A stretch of 7,987 nucleotides of DNA from Candidatus Falkowbacteria bacterium CG02_land_8_20_14_3_00_36_14 (GTDB taxonomy: Bacteria; Patescibacteriota; Patescibacteriia; Patescibacteriales; UM-FILTER-36-11). How positions within the stretch are numbered: the first letter of the stretch is position 1; every line of letters starts with the position of its first letter. The stretch is from contig PETS01000047.1 of NCBI GenBank assembly GCA_002781265.1, forward strand, positions 1 to 7,987, written 5' to 3'. The translations under genes were made by a program, and so were the position numbers. The notes beneath the pieces are model-generated. The model ran no database searches. It was not told where the DNA came from and saw only the letters and a program-made list of their open reading frames with translations. Shown one piece after another: positions 1 to 6,178 of this stretch.

Positions 1-1
1 T

Positions 2-130
2 AAGCACGGCAATTACAGTTGTTTTGTTTGCCCGACGGTAAAAATGGCCAAAGAAATAAAGGAAACACTCGGGTTGTCATATACCCTTTTTTTAGGTAGA
101 TTGTCTCACTGCGATTCCCTGGTTAATTAG
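2..130 (+). CDS. 3' end of an unidentified protein gene (partial)
   Basis: An open frame enters from the left edge and ends at TAG (128-130), giving 42 residues. The visible part contains a CFVC pair near residues 7-10, a lysine-rich helix-like stretch (VKMAKEIKETLG) and a hydrophobic segment (YTLFLG) before the C-terminus. It reads like a normal soluble C-terminal tail. I do not recognise the family, and the piece is too short to prove coding: the opposite strand also has an open frame over bases 1-80. A weak hairpin with a seven-T run lies inside the frame (about 71-93), which would be odd if the gene is real. The call is tentative. Confidence 0.38.
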   Translation, partial: KHGNYSCFVCPTVKMAKEIKETLGLSYTLFLGRLSHCDSLVN

Positions 131-146
131 CAAGTATCATAATTAC

Positions 147-156
147 ATTATAGCAT
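147..156 (-). promoter_or_regulatory. extended -10 promoter motif, leftward
   Basis: Read on the minus strand, this is TATGCTATAAT, a perfect TATAAT preceded by the TGn extension. A TTGTCA lies 19 nt upstream on the same strand, longer than the usual spacing, but extended -10 promoters can work with a poor -35. It would fire leftward across bases 1-140, antisense to the partial gene there, or into a leftward gene outside the window. This is a motif match only, in AT-rich DNA. Confidence 0.35.
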
Positions 157-170
157 AAAAATCAAAAAGC

Positions 171-198
171 TTGACAATATAATAATATTAGATAAAAA
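171..198 (+). promoter_or_regulatory. candidate promoter for the 201-aa orphan gene
   Basis: A perfect TTGACA at 171-176 is followed after 16 nt by TAAAAA (193-198), a poor -10; other AT-rich hexamers nearby are no better. Transcription would start near 205 and give a leader of about 135 nt ahead of the gene at 339. The leader contains an isolated AGGAGGG at 208-214 with no usable start codon at correct spacing, and then the long hairpin at 250-302. The -35 is convincing; the -10 is a guess. Confidence 0.4.
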
Positions 199-249
199 TT
201 ATAAAATAGGAGGGTTGATCTTTTTATAAAATTAATTTGGCGGAAGTAA

Positions 250-302
250 ACCCCGTTAAAAGAAAGCTTTCGATTTCAGCAAAGGCTTTCTTTTAACGGG
301 GT
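250..302. repeat. perfect 18-bp inverted repeat in the leader of the orphan gene
   Basis: The left arm 250-267 (A then CCCCGTTAAAAGAAAGC) is perfectly complementary to the right arm 285-302 (GCTTTCTTTTAACGGGG then T). The 17-nt interior can add three T-A pairs (268-270 with 281-283) after a bulged G at 284, leaving a 10-nt loop. No T-run follows the stem on either strand, so it is not an ordinary intrinsic terminator. It sits 22 nt before the Shine-Dalgarno of the 201-aa gene and would lie in its mRNA leader. It could be a dispersed intergenic palindrome, an mRNA-stabilising 5' structure or a regulatory element. Confidence 0.85.
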
Positions 303-324
303 AAATAGCATTTAAACTTTCATT

Positions 325-330
325 AAGGAG
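325..330 (+). promoter_or_regulatory. Shine-Dalgarno AAGGAG for the 201-aa gene
   Basis: AAGGAG is placed 8 nt before the ATG at 339 and fixes that start. It contrasts with the seven core genes downstream, none of which has a recognisable Shine-Dalgarno at its start. Confidence 0.8.
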
Positions 331-338
331 AAATAATT

Positions 339-944
339 ATGCCAGTTAATACAATAGTAGATGTGGATTTTATAAGAAAGTTATCTGATGTTTTTAAAAA
401 GCCTTTTGGAAGATCAGGATATAATAGCCATTTTTTAGATGTGTTAGATGAAGAGAATTTAAGATTTGAACCGATTATTTGCGAAGAATGCAGGAATACT
501 TTAGGAATCAAGGTAATTTCTAAAAAGAATAACCAATTTAGCGCTGTAATTATTTCGGAAATAGGAAGCATAATGATTGTTTTAGGAATTCATCCTGATA
601 GCCATTCTATCATTTGTAATAAATACGGAAAATCCAATACTGATATAATGTTTCAGACAAGATTATTTTTATGCAATAAATGTAGAGTCCCCAGTAAAGA
701 TTTTCTTATTCCCATCGCTCTTATATCAAGCGCAGTAGCCAGTGATTTAAAAAATACGCCAATTATTACCACCAATATGCCTAATTTTGATCCTGATTTA
801 GGGTGCTGGATAACAATTTTAGTAGCAAAAGAAAATGGCGACAATGGCATGAAAATGTTTTTAAATTTGCAGACAAATTATGAAGAATTCAGAATAATTC
901 TTAGTATTCCAGCCCTAAGAGAGCATATGAAACGATTTATATAA
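339..944 (+). CDS. orphan 201-aa protein with two CxxC knuckles
   Basis: I do not recognise this protein. It has no signal peptide and no clear membrane helix, so it is probably cytosolic. Two CxxC pairs, CEEC at residues 48-51 and CNKC at 112-115, are about 60 residues apart. That fits a four-cysteine metal (zinc) site closed around an inserted mostly beta segment (about 55-108), but metal binding is inferred. Further cysteines are at 93 and 156. The stretch around 124-165 is rich in I, V, T and A and looks like packed strands. The start is fixed by AAGGAG at 325-330. The gene stands alone, with a candidate promoter and hairpin leader before it and a strong terminator after it. Its bases are more AT-rich than its neighbours (28% GC in 361-420 against 53% in 1141-1200 within yebC), which suggests a different history. 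Confidence 0.85.
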   Translation: MPVNTIVDVDFIRKLSDVFKKPFGRSGYNSHFLDVLDEENLRFEPIICEECRNTLGIKVISKKNNQFSAVIISEIGSIMIVLGIHPDSHSIICNKYGKSNTDIMFQTRLFLCNKCRVPSKDFLIPIALISSAVASDLKNTPIITTNMPNFDPDLGCWITILVAKENGDNGMKMFLNLQTNYEEFRIILSIPALREHMKRFI

Positions 945-953
945 TTAATAAAC

Positions 954-992
954 AAACCATAGTCAAAAAAGATTATGGTTTTTTTATTTTTT
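954..992 (+). terminator. intrinsic terminator after the 201-aa gene
   Basis: An 11-bp stem (954-964 AAACCATAGTC with 971-981 GATTATGGTTT, one G-T wobble) closes a six-A loop and runs straight into TTTATTTTTT. It lies 10 nt past the stop at 944. The form is classic Rho-independent, and it separates this gene from the yebC group. Confidence 0.92.
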
Positions 993-1030
993 ACCCTTGA
1001 TTTTTTTGCTGTTTTTTGTTATCTTAAGGG

Positions 1031-1036
1031 TATAAT
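1031..1036 (+). promoter_or_regulatory. perfect -10 box (TATAAT) upstream of yebC
   Basis: TATAAT lies 51 nt before the yebC ATG. No good -35 is found at 16-18 nt; TTGCTG at 1006-1011 is 19 nt away and weak. An alternative pair is TTGATT (997-1002) with TATCTT (1020-1025) at 17-nt spacing. Some promoter is needed here because a strong terminator lies just upstream. The predicted leader is AT-rich and has no Shine-Dalgarno. Confidence 0.45.
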
Positions 1037-1056
1037 CAGGCACAACCTGATTTTTT
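1034..1056 (+). terminator. small hairpin with T-tail overlapping the yebC -10 region
   Basis: A 7-bp perfect stem AATCAGG (1034-1040) / CCTGATT (1046-1052) with loop CACAA is followed by T to 1056. In RNA arriving from upstream it would act as a second, back-up terminator 42 nt after the first. It overlaps the TATAAT, so it could instead be an operator-like palindrome, or an attenuator if transcription starts near 1032. Confidence 0.5.
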
Positions 1057-1086
1057 ATCAATAAAAATATTTTATAATTTTATATT

Positions 1087-1812
1087 ATGTCCGGGCATTC
1101 AAAGTGGGCGACAACTAAAAGGCAGAAAGCTACCGTGGACGCCAAGCGGGGAGCGATTTTTACTAAGCTGGGAAACTTAATCGCTATGGCCGCCAGGGAA
1201 AAGGGAGGCGATCCGAATGCGAATTTTTCTTTAAGAATGGCGGTAGGCAAGGCCAAGCAGGCGAATATGCCCAAGGAAAACATTGAACGGGCGATAAAGC
1301 GCGGTACTGGCGAGTTGGCCGGCAACGCTATTGAAGAATTGATTTACGAGGGTTTTGGGCCGGCGAAATCGCAGTTTATAATCAGATGCTTAACGGATAA
1401 TAAAAATAGAAGCGCGTCCAATATCCGCCATATCTTTACCGAATATGGCGGTTCGCTGGGATCGGTTTTATGGAATTTTTCCCAGAAAGGAGTAATCAGG
1501 ATTGTCAAAGATGAATTAGACAAGGCAAATTTAGACAAAGAAATTTTTGAACTGGAATTAATTGATGCTGGCGCTGAAGATTTTTTAAGCGAAGAAGAAG
1601 GATTGATAATTTATACTAAAATAGAAAACTTGCAGGCAGTCAGGCAGTTTTTGGAAAATAATAATCTAGCGGTTGAGTCAGCCGGTATAGAATATGTCGC
1701 CAAGGAAAATTTAACCGTGAGCGAAGAAGAAAAGGATAAAATAGAAAAATTTATAGAAGCGCTGGAAGATAATGAAGACGCGGCCGACTATTATACTAAT
1801 ATTGATATTTGA
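1087..1812 (+). CDS. yebC: YebC/PmpR (TACO1) family protein
   Basis: The protein has 241 residues, the usual family length. The N-terminus MSGHSKWATTKRQKA is the family signature, followed by DAKRGAIFTKL and the conserved NMPKENIERAIKRGTGEL (about residues 59-76), then the YEGFGP motif (88-93), the NIRHIFTEYGGSLG segment (112-125) and an acidic C-terminal domain. Members act in the cytoplasm. Some were described as DNA-binding regulators (PmpR), and others, like mitochondrial TACO1, promote translation of proline-rich stretches. The sequence does not say which role applies here. The start is fixed by the family N-terminus although no Shine-Dalgarno precedes it. ruvC begins 15 nt after the TGA stop, the common yebC-ruvC order. 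Confidence 0.97.
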   Translation: MSGHSKWATTKRQKATVDAKRGAIFTKLGNLIAMAAREKGGDPNANFSLRMAVGKAKQANMPKENIERAIKRGTGELAGNAIEELIYEGFGPAKSQFIIRCLTDNKNRSASNIRHIFTEYGGSLGSVLWNFSQKGVIRIVKDELDKANLDKEIFELELIDAGAEDFLSEEEGLIIYTKIENLQAVRQFLENNNLAVESAGIEYVAKENLTVSEEEKDKIEKFIEALEDNEDAADYYTNIDI

Positions 1813-1827
1813 AATAAAATAAAAATT

Positions 1828-2325
1828 GTGAAAAATAAGAAAGCAAATATTATTTTAGGCATAGATCCGGGCTTGGCGGATACGGGCTACGGGCTGATTG
1901 AAAAGAATAACAACCAATTAACCTGTTTGGCCTATGGTTCAATTAAAACAAAAGCCAAAATAGAGATGGCTGGCCGGCTGGAAATAATAAATAAAGAATT
2001 AAATAAAATAATTAAAAAATACCAACCGGATTTAATCGCCGTGGAAGAATTATTTTTTTGCAAGAACGTAAAAACAGCTTTAATAATCGGGCAGGCGCGC
2101 GGAGTGATAATGCTTACGGCCAAGCAGAGAAAAGTTCCTTTGGCTGAATATACGCCTTTACAGATTAAGCAGGCGGTTTCATCTTACGGCCGAGCCGGTA
2201 AACAGCAGGTGCAAGCTATGGTAAAATTGCTTTTAAAATTGTCGCAGACACCGAAACCGGACGATGCCGCCGATGCCTTAGCCGCCGCTATTTGCGCCGC
2301 CAATTCAACAAATTTTAAATTATAA
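1828..2325 (+). CDS. ruvC: Holliday junction resolvase RuvC
   Basis: This is an endonuclease that cuts Holliday junctions during recombination and repair, acting as a dimer on RuvAB-bound junctions. It has 165 residues, normal for the family. The four acidic metal ligands of the RNase H-like fold are visible: D13 in LGIDPG, E73 in AVEELFF, and D146 and D149 in PDDAADAL. Also conserved are GYGLI (20-24), KNVKTALIIGQARGV (79-93) and the segment with SSYGRAGKQQVQ (118-129) near the third catalytic strand. The start is GTG, supported by the family N-terminus beginning a few residues on; there is no Shine-Dalgarno. It is probably co-transcribed with yebC. ruvA and ruvB, often next in line, are absent from this locus. 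The stop codon touches the long hairpin at 2325-2388. Confidence 0.97.
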   Translation: MKNKKANIILGIDPGLADTGYGLIEKNNNQLTCLAYGSIKTKAKIEMAGRLEIINKELNKIIKKYQPDLIAVEELFFCKNVKTALIIGQARGVIMLTAKQRKVPLAEYTPLQIKQAVSSYGRAGKQQVQAMVKLLLKLSQTPKPDDAADALAAAICAANSTNFKL

Positions 2326-2388
2326 GGGACTGCCGCCAAATGCCATTTTGCCAATCTCGCTTCAAAAGCGCATTCGGCGGCAGTCCCT
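2325..2388. repeat. long intergenic hairpin between ruvC and glgA
   Basis: The arms 2325-2343 (AGGGACTGCCGCCAAATGC) and 2370-2388 (GCATTCGGCGGCAGTCCCT) pair over 19 positions with one A/C mismatch. Inside, TTTTG (2346-2350) pairs with CAAAA (2363-2367), leaving a 12-nt loop. The left arm starts on the last base of the ruvC stop codon, and the right arm ends 13 nt before glgA. No T-run follows on the plus strand, so termination is doubtful; it may protect ruvC mRNA 3' ends, attenuate glgA, or be a dispersed REP-like palindrome. Its GGGACT/AGTCCC ends recur in the terminator at 7622-7641. Confidence 0.85.
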
Positions 2389-2401
2389 ATAAATATGGAT
2401 T

Positions 2402-3880
2402 ATGCCAAAAATATTTAAAATCGTTTCTATAGCATCTGAAGTAGCCCCTTTTTCCAAAAGCGGCGGTTTGGGCGATGTGGTCAGAAGCTTGCCCAAAGCT
2501 TTAAAAAGATTGGGCAATGAAATAATTGTTATCACTCCTTTTTACGGGCAGATTATTGATAAGAGAAAGCATAAGTTGAAGTTGATTTATAAAGATATTA
2601 ATGTTTATCTTAATTCAGAAGATACAGTTAAGGTAAATTATTGGCAGGGTTATTTAATGAAAGGCCTGCCGGTTTATTTTATAGAAAACAAAAAATATTT
2701 TTCCCGGAGAAAAACCATCTACGGCTCCAGCCATGAAAACGCCCGTTTTTTGATTTTTGACATCGCCGCTTTAAAACTGATCACTTTATTGAAGTTTGAA
2801 GCCGATATTGTCCATTGCCATGATTGGCAGACAGGACTGATACCTTATTATTTAAAAACAGATTTCCGCTATTCTAAAACTTTAAGAAAAGCCAAAACTA
2901 TTTTTACCATTCATAATTTAGTTTTTCAGTTTGGCAAGAACTGGTGGGAGGCGCCGGCGCGTAAGAAAGATTACGGCAAAAGCAGAATTCCCCATTTGGC
3001 TGATTCTAAAATTGAATATGTTAATTTTGTCAAACGGGCCATTCTTTCCGCGGATGCTATTACCACCGTCAGCGAACAATACCGGGAAGAGATTATGACT
3101 AAAATATTTGGCCAGGATTTGCATAGAATTTTGCGCAACCGCGAAGACCGGCTATTCGGCATAATTAACGGAATAGATTATAACGCCTATAATCCGGCCA
3201 AAGATCCGGGGCTTTTCAAAAATTATGATTATAAAAAAATCCATCGGAAAAAAATAAATAAAGAATATCTTCAGAAAAAGTTTAATTTGCCTGTCAATAA
3301 GGACATCCCTTTAATTTGCACTACTTCGCGCATAACTTTTCAAAAGGGTTTTGAGCTGATACTAAAAATTTTAGAACAGCTTGTCCTTTTAGATATCCAG
3401 TTTGTTTTTATCGGTTCCGGCGATAAGATTTATATCAGAGAATTGCAAAAATTATCCAAGAAATATCCGCAAAAAATTATTATTATGCCTTCGCATGAGC
3501 AAAACCAAAAATATGAGACGCTTGTTTACGCCGGCTCCGATATATTTTTGCTCCCCTCCCACCATGAGCCGTGCGGCATTAACCAGCTGATAGCCATGAG
3601 ATACGGCTGCGTCCCGATTGTCAGAAAAGTAGGGGGCCTTTACGACACGGTGGAAAATTTTAATCCCCTGGAAAAGGAAGGCACCGGATTTATCTTTAAC
3701 CAATTCAACGAATTCTCGCTTTATGGCGCTATTGTCAGGGCTCTGGAAACTTATAAATACAGAAAGGCGTGGCGGGATATAATAGTCAGAGCCATGAAAG
3801 AATCAAACAGCTGGGAAATTCCGGCTAAAAGTTATATTACTTTATATAAAAAAACCATAAAAATAAATAATGAAAAATAA
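2402..3880 (+). CDS. glgA: glycogen (starch) synthase, GT5 family
   Basis: It transfers glucose from a nucleotide sugar, ADP-glucose in most bacteria, to the non-reducing end of an alpha-1,4-glucan in the cytoplasm. The 492 residues match the family length. The N-terminal Rossmann domain shows the glucosyl-donor motif K-S-G-G-L (19-23; usually K-T-G-G-L), VHCHDWQTG (137-145), FTIHNLVFQ (168-176) and TTVSEQYREE (221-230). The linker has GIINGIDYNAYNP (253-265). The C-terminal domain has SRITFQKG (309-316, carrying the conserved Arg and Lys) and SHHEPCGINQLIAMRYG (386-402) with the catalytic-region Glu389. No key residue is missing. There is no Shine-Dalgarno; the ATG is the only start consistent with the family N-terminus. 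The GH57 gene follows after 3 nt, so the two are almost certainly co-translated and functionally linked. Confidence 0.96.
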   Translation: MPKIFKIVSIASEVAPFSKSGGLGDVVRSLPKALKRLGNEIIVITPFYGQIIDKRKHKLKLIYKDINVYLNSEDTVKVNYWQGYLMKGLPVYFIENKKYFSRRKTIYGSSHENARFLIFDIAALKLITLLKFEADIVHCHDWQTGLIPYYLKTDFRYSKTLRKAKTIFTIHNLVFQFGKNWWEAPARKKDYGKSRIPHLADSKIEYVNFVKRAILSADAITTVSEQYREEIMTKIFGQDLHRILRNREDRLFGIINGIDYNAYNPAKDPGLFKNYDYKKIHRKKINKEYLQKKFNLPVNKDIPLICTTSRITFQKGFELILKILEQLVLLDIQFVFIGSGDKIYIRELQKLSKKYPQKIIIMPSHEQNQKYETLVYAGSDIFLLPSHHEPCGINQLIAMRYGCVPIVRKVGGLYDTVENFNPLEKEGTGFIFNQFNEFSLYGAIVRALETYKYRKAWRDIIVRAMKESNSWEIPAKSYITLYKKTIKINNEK

Positions 3881-3883
3881 TAT

Positions 3884-5050
3884 ATGCTTTGGATTAATTT
3901 TTTGCATTTATACCAGCCGGCTAATGCCAGCGCCCATACGATAAAAGAGGCAACTAAATTAAGCTATTGGCGCTTGGTCAGGGCGTTGGAAGAAAATCCT
4001 AAAATAAAATTTACTTTGAATATTACCGGCTGTTTGTTATTGCGTTGGGATGAATTAGGTTTTTCGGATTTAATTAAAAGAATTAATAATTTAATTAAAA
4101 AAGGGCAGATTGAATTAACCGGAAGCGCCGCTTACCATCCTATCTTGCCCCTTATTCCCTCGGAAGAAATTAAGCGGCAGATTGAAGAAAACGAGTTTAT
4201 TTTAAAAAGATATTTAAGCAAAGAAATTAAGCTTAGAGGTTTTTTTCTACCAGAGATGGCTTATAGTAAGCAAGCGGCAAAAATAATAAAAAAAATGGGT
4301 TATGAATGGCTGATTTTAGATGAGATGGCTTATAGCGGCAAATTAAACCAGGCGGATTTAAATAAAGTTTATTTAGATTACGCGAGCGGCCTTAAGATCA
4401 TTTTTCGCTGCCGCGCTTTATCAAAAAATTATGTGCCGGACAAGCTTTCGCGGATAATTAAAGACGGCGGAGACAATGGCAAAATATTTATAACCGCCAC
4501 TGACGGCGAATTATACGGCTTAAGGCATAAAGACCCCACCGGCGAGTTTGAAGAATTGCTTAAATATAAAAATTTAACCACGGCGACAATTTCAGAGTTT
4601 ATAAGCAAAAGTAAAAAGTTAGAGAAAATAAAACTGCTAGCCAGTAATTGGGAAACAACAGCAGATGATTTAAATAAAAAATTACCATATGCTTTATGGT
4701 TTGACAAAAGAAATTATTTGCAGTTAAAATTATGGGAGTTGGCTAATTTGGCTTATAAAACTGTTGTTAAAAATAAAAAAGATAAGAATTATTACTGGGC
4801 GTGCTGGCATTTGGTACGCGGTTTGTCCAGTTGCACCTTTTGGTGGGCGAGCGGCAAGGATTTAGGGCCGTTTAGCCCGATCTCATGGGGGCCGGATGAA
4901 GTCATCAGGGGAGCCGATGATCTGATTCGGTCAATTCGGACGCTGGCCAACATCAAGACTTTAAAAAATAAAATTAAAGGAGAAAAAATATATTTAAGAA
5001 TATACCAAATGATTTGGCAGAAACATTGGATTTATTATTGGAAAAAATAA
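3884..5050 (+). CDS. glycoside hydrolase family 57 (alpha-glucan-active enzyme); 3' end possibly frameshifted
   Basis: GH57 enzymes are retaining alpha-amylases, 4-alpha-glucanotransferases, branching enzymes or alpha-galactosidases. Four conserved regions are visible: LHLYQP (7-12), GSAAYHP (80-86), FFLPEMAY with probable nucleophile E124, and ATDGELYG with probable acid/base D207. A Trp-rich region, WACWHLVRG and FWWASGKDLGPFSP (305-332), forms the late motif. There is no signal peptide, so it is cytosolic, and the position directly after glgA points to glycogen or maltodextrin remodelling; which activity is not determined. The -1 frame stays open from 4978 to a TAA at 5086-5088 and encodes a protein-like tail (DLAETLDLLLEKI, then MPVGEYMQKL at the very end), while the annotated frame ends in a W/Y-rich tail. 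Six A residues at 4983-4988 are the likely slip or indel point. Confidence 0.93.
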   Translation: MLWINFLHLYQPANASAHTIKEATKLSYWRLVRALEENPKIKFTLNITGCLLLRWDELGFSDLIKRINNLIKKGQIELTGSAAYHPILPLIPSEEIKRQIEENEFILKRYLSKEIKLRGFFLPEMAYSKQAAKIIKKMGYEWLILDEMAYSGKLNQADLNKVYLDYASGLKIIFRCRALSKNYVPDKLSRIIKDGGDNGKIFITATDGELYGLRHKDPTGEFEELLKYKNLTTATISEFISKSKKLEKIKLLASNWETTADDLNKKLPYALWFDKRNYLQLKLWELANLAYKTVVKNKKDKNYYWACWHLVRGLSSCTFWWASGKDLGPFSPISWGPDEVIRGADDLIRSIRTLANIKTLKNKIKGEKIYLRIYQMIWQKHWIYYWKK

Positions 5051-5065
5051 AGACAATGCCAGTCG

Positions 5066-5108
5066 GCGAATATATGCAAAAATTGTAAATTGTATTGGCT
5101 ATATTCGC
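5066..5108. repeat. 9-bp inverted repeat upstream of the kinase gene
   Basis: GCGAATATA (5066-5074) is perfectly repeated in inverse as TATATTCGC (5100-5108), separated by 25 nt that include two tandem ATTGTAA-like units. It lies in the gap between the GH57 stop and the next ATG at 5119. It could be a weak stem or a binding site; the AT-rich base composition makes chance possible. Confidence 0.4.
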
Positions 5109-5118
5109 GTTATATTAT

Positions 5119-6138
5119 ATGAATATAATAAATAAACTTTTTGACGAACAATTTGTAATTAATCTTTTTAAGAAAAGAGTATTGCCCGAATACCCTAATT
5201 TTAATAACATTAAAAGGGTGGAGATTATCCCCTGTAAAAAGTATATCTGGGAAGAAACCTACCATGTGGTTATTGAATTTAAAACTTTTTTTACGAATAA
5301 GGAAGGAAAGGCCAAAAAATTGTCTATTTATTGCTCGGCGCACAGTAATGAGCCGAGGAAAAATGTTTATGATGGCTTAAAATTTTTATGGAATCATGGT
5401 TTTAATAAGGGCTATCTTTCCATCCCCCACCCCTTGTTTTATTCTCATCAATTCAAGGCCATTTTTTATCGGGGAGCCAATGGGCGCAATCTTTATCGTT
5501 TTATTCGGGAAAAAAATTTAAAAGAAATTAAAGAAATTATTCCCAAAGCCGCCGCTTGGTTTGCTAAGTTGCACAAAATTCAAACAAAAAATGCCCATAA
5601 TTTTAACAGAAAGAATAGCCGCATTGAAACTGTCATCCCCGGGATAGAGCATATTTTAGAAAGAATTAAAGAGCATTATGAGGAATATTATGAAGATTAT
5701 AAAAAAATGCATGAGATATTTAATAAAAAAGAAAAAGATTTTTTCGCGTCCACTGCAAAACGCTGGTTAGTCCATGGCGATGCTCATCCGGAAAACATAA
5801 TTAAAATGAGCAAAAGAAAAATAGCGGTGATTGACTTTACCGATCTTTGCCTTTCTGATTTTGCCCGCGATTTGGGCGCATTCACCCAGCAAGTTGAATT
5901 TATGTGCAACCGCAAAATCGGCAATCCGGAGTACGCGCGAAAAATAAAAGATTTATTTTTGGAAAATTATTTACATTGTTCTAAAATAATACTAAACAAT
6001 TCCTTAAAGGAGCGCATAGATAATTATTATAATTGGACTGCTATCCGTACCGCCACCTTTTTTCTTTTAAAATATAACCCGGAGCCGGAACGAGCTCGGC
6101 CTTTAATAGATAAGGTGCGCCATAATTTAAAAATATAA
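5119..6138 (+). CDS. APH/choline-kinase-fold phosphotransferase, substrate unknown
   Basis: This is a cytosolic kinase-like protein of 339 residues of the aminoglycoside phosphotransferase superfamily (PF01636 type). The catalytic loop is LVHGDAHPENI (217-227) with base D221 and Mg ligand N226. It is followed by AVIDFTDL (236-243) with D239 as the DFG-equivalent and FARDLGAF (248-255) with structural D251. The N-terminal lobe is divergent. A helical insert rich in E, K and Y (about 175-210) precedes the loop. I chose the ATG at 5119; a TTG at 5095 would add eight residues, and neither has a Shine-Dalgarno. Family members phosphorylate aminoglycosides, choline, homoserine, maltose and other small alcohols. 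Its place after glgA-GH57 makes a sugar-related substrate possible, but nothing in the sequence proves it, and antibiotic resistance should not be assumed. Confidence 0.88.
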   Translation: MNIINKLFDEQFVINLFKKRVLPEYPNFNNIKRVEIIPCKKYIWEETYHVVIEFKTFFTNKEGKAKKLSIYCSAHSNEPRKNVYDGLKFLWNHGFNKGYLSIPHPLFYSHQFKAIFYRGANGRNLYRFIREKNLKEIKEIIPKAAAWFAKLHKIQTKNAHNFNRKNSRIETVIPGIEHILERIKEHYEEYYEDYKKMHEIFNKKEKDFFASTAKRWLVHGDAHPENIIKMSKRKIAVIDFTDLCLSDFARDLGAFTQQVEFMCNRKIGNPEYARKIKDLFLENYLHCSKIILNNSLKERIDNYYNWTAIRTATFFLLKYNPEPERARPLIDKVRHNLKI

Positions 6139-6178
6139 AAAAATAATTTTATTTAAAACTTTATAAATTTATTTCTAT

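Noticed and set aside
1..80. Leftward open frame starting at ATG 80 and running off the left edge
   Set aside because: Its residues (MTTRVFPLFLWPFLPSG...) look less protein-like than the rightward frame, and the upstream AAAGGG is a poor ribosome binding site. It is not excluded, given the leftward -10 motif, but not supported enough to list.
208..229. Tiny leader peptide after AGGAGGG (TTG at 215, stop within five codons)
   Set aside because: The start would abut the Shine-Dalgarno with no spacing, and the peptide would be four residues.
237..296. Short frame from a TTG across the 250-302 hairpin
   Set aside because: It has no properly spaced ribosome binding site, and its sequence is dictated by the palindrome arms.
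365..373. TGTGGATTT as a second DnaA box
   Set aside because: It matches only seven of nine positions and lies inside a coding region.
2325..2400. Reading the ruvC-glgA hairpin as an intrinsic terminator
   Set aside because: No T-run follows on the plus strand; the bases after the stem are ATAAATATGG.
3402..3703. Alternative frames on both strands inside glgA
   Set aside because: glgA is intact with all its motifs through this stretch; these are shadow frames.
5095..5118. TTG start for the kinase gene, adding eight residues
   Set aside because: It has no Shine-Dalgarno, overlaps the inverted repeat, and a good ATG follows at 5119.
5119..6138. Calling the APH-fold protein an antibiotic resistance enzyme
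   Set aside because: The catalytic motifs are shared by the whole superfamily, the N-lobe is divergent and the neighbours are metabolic genes.
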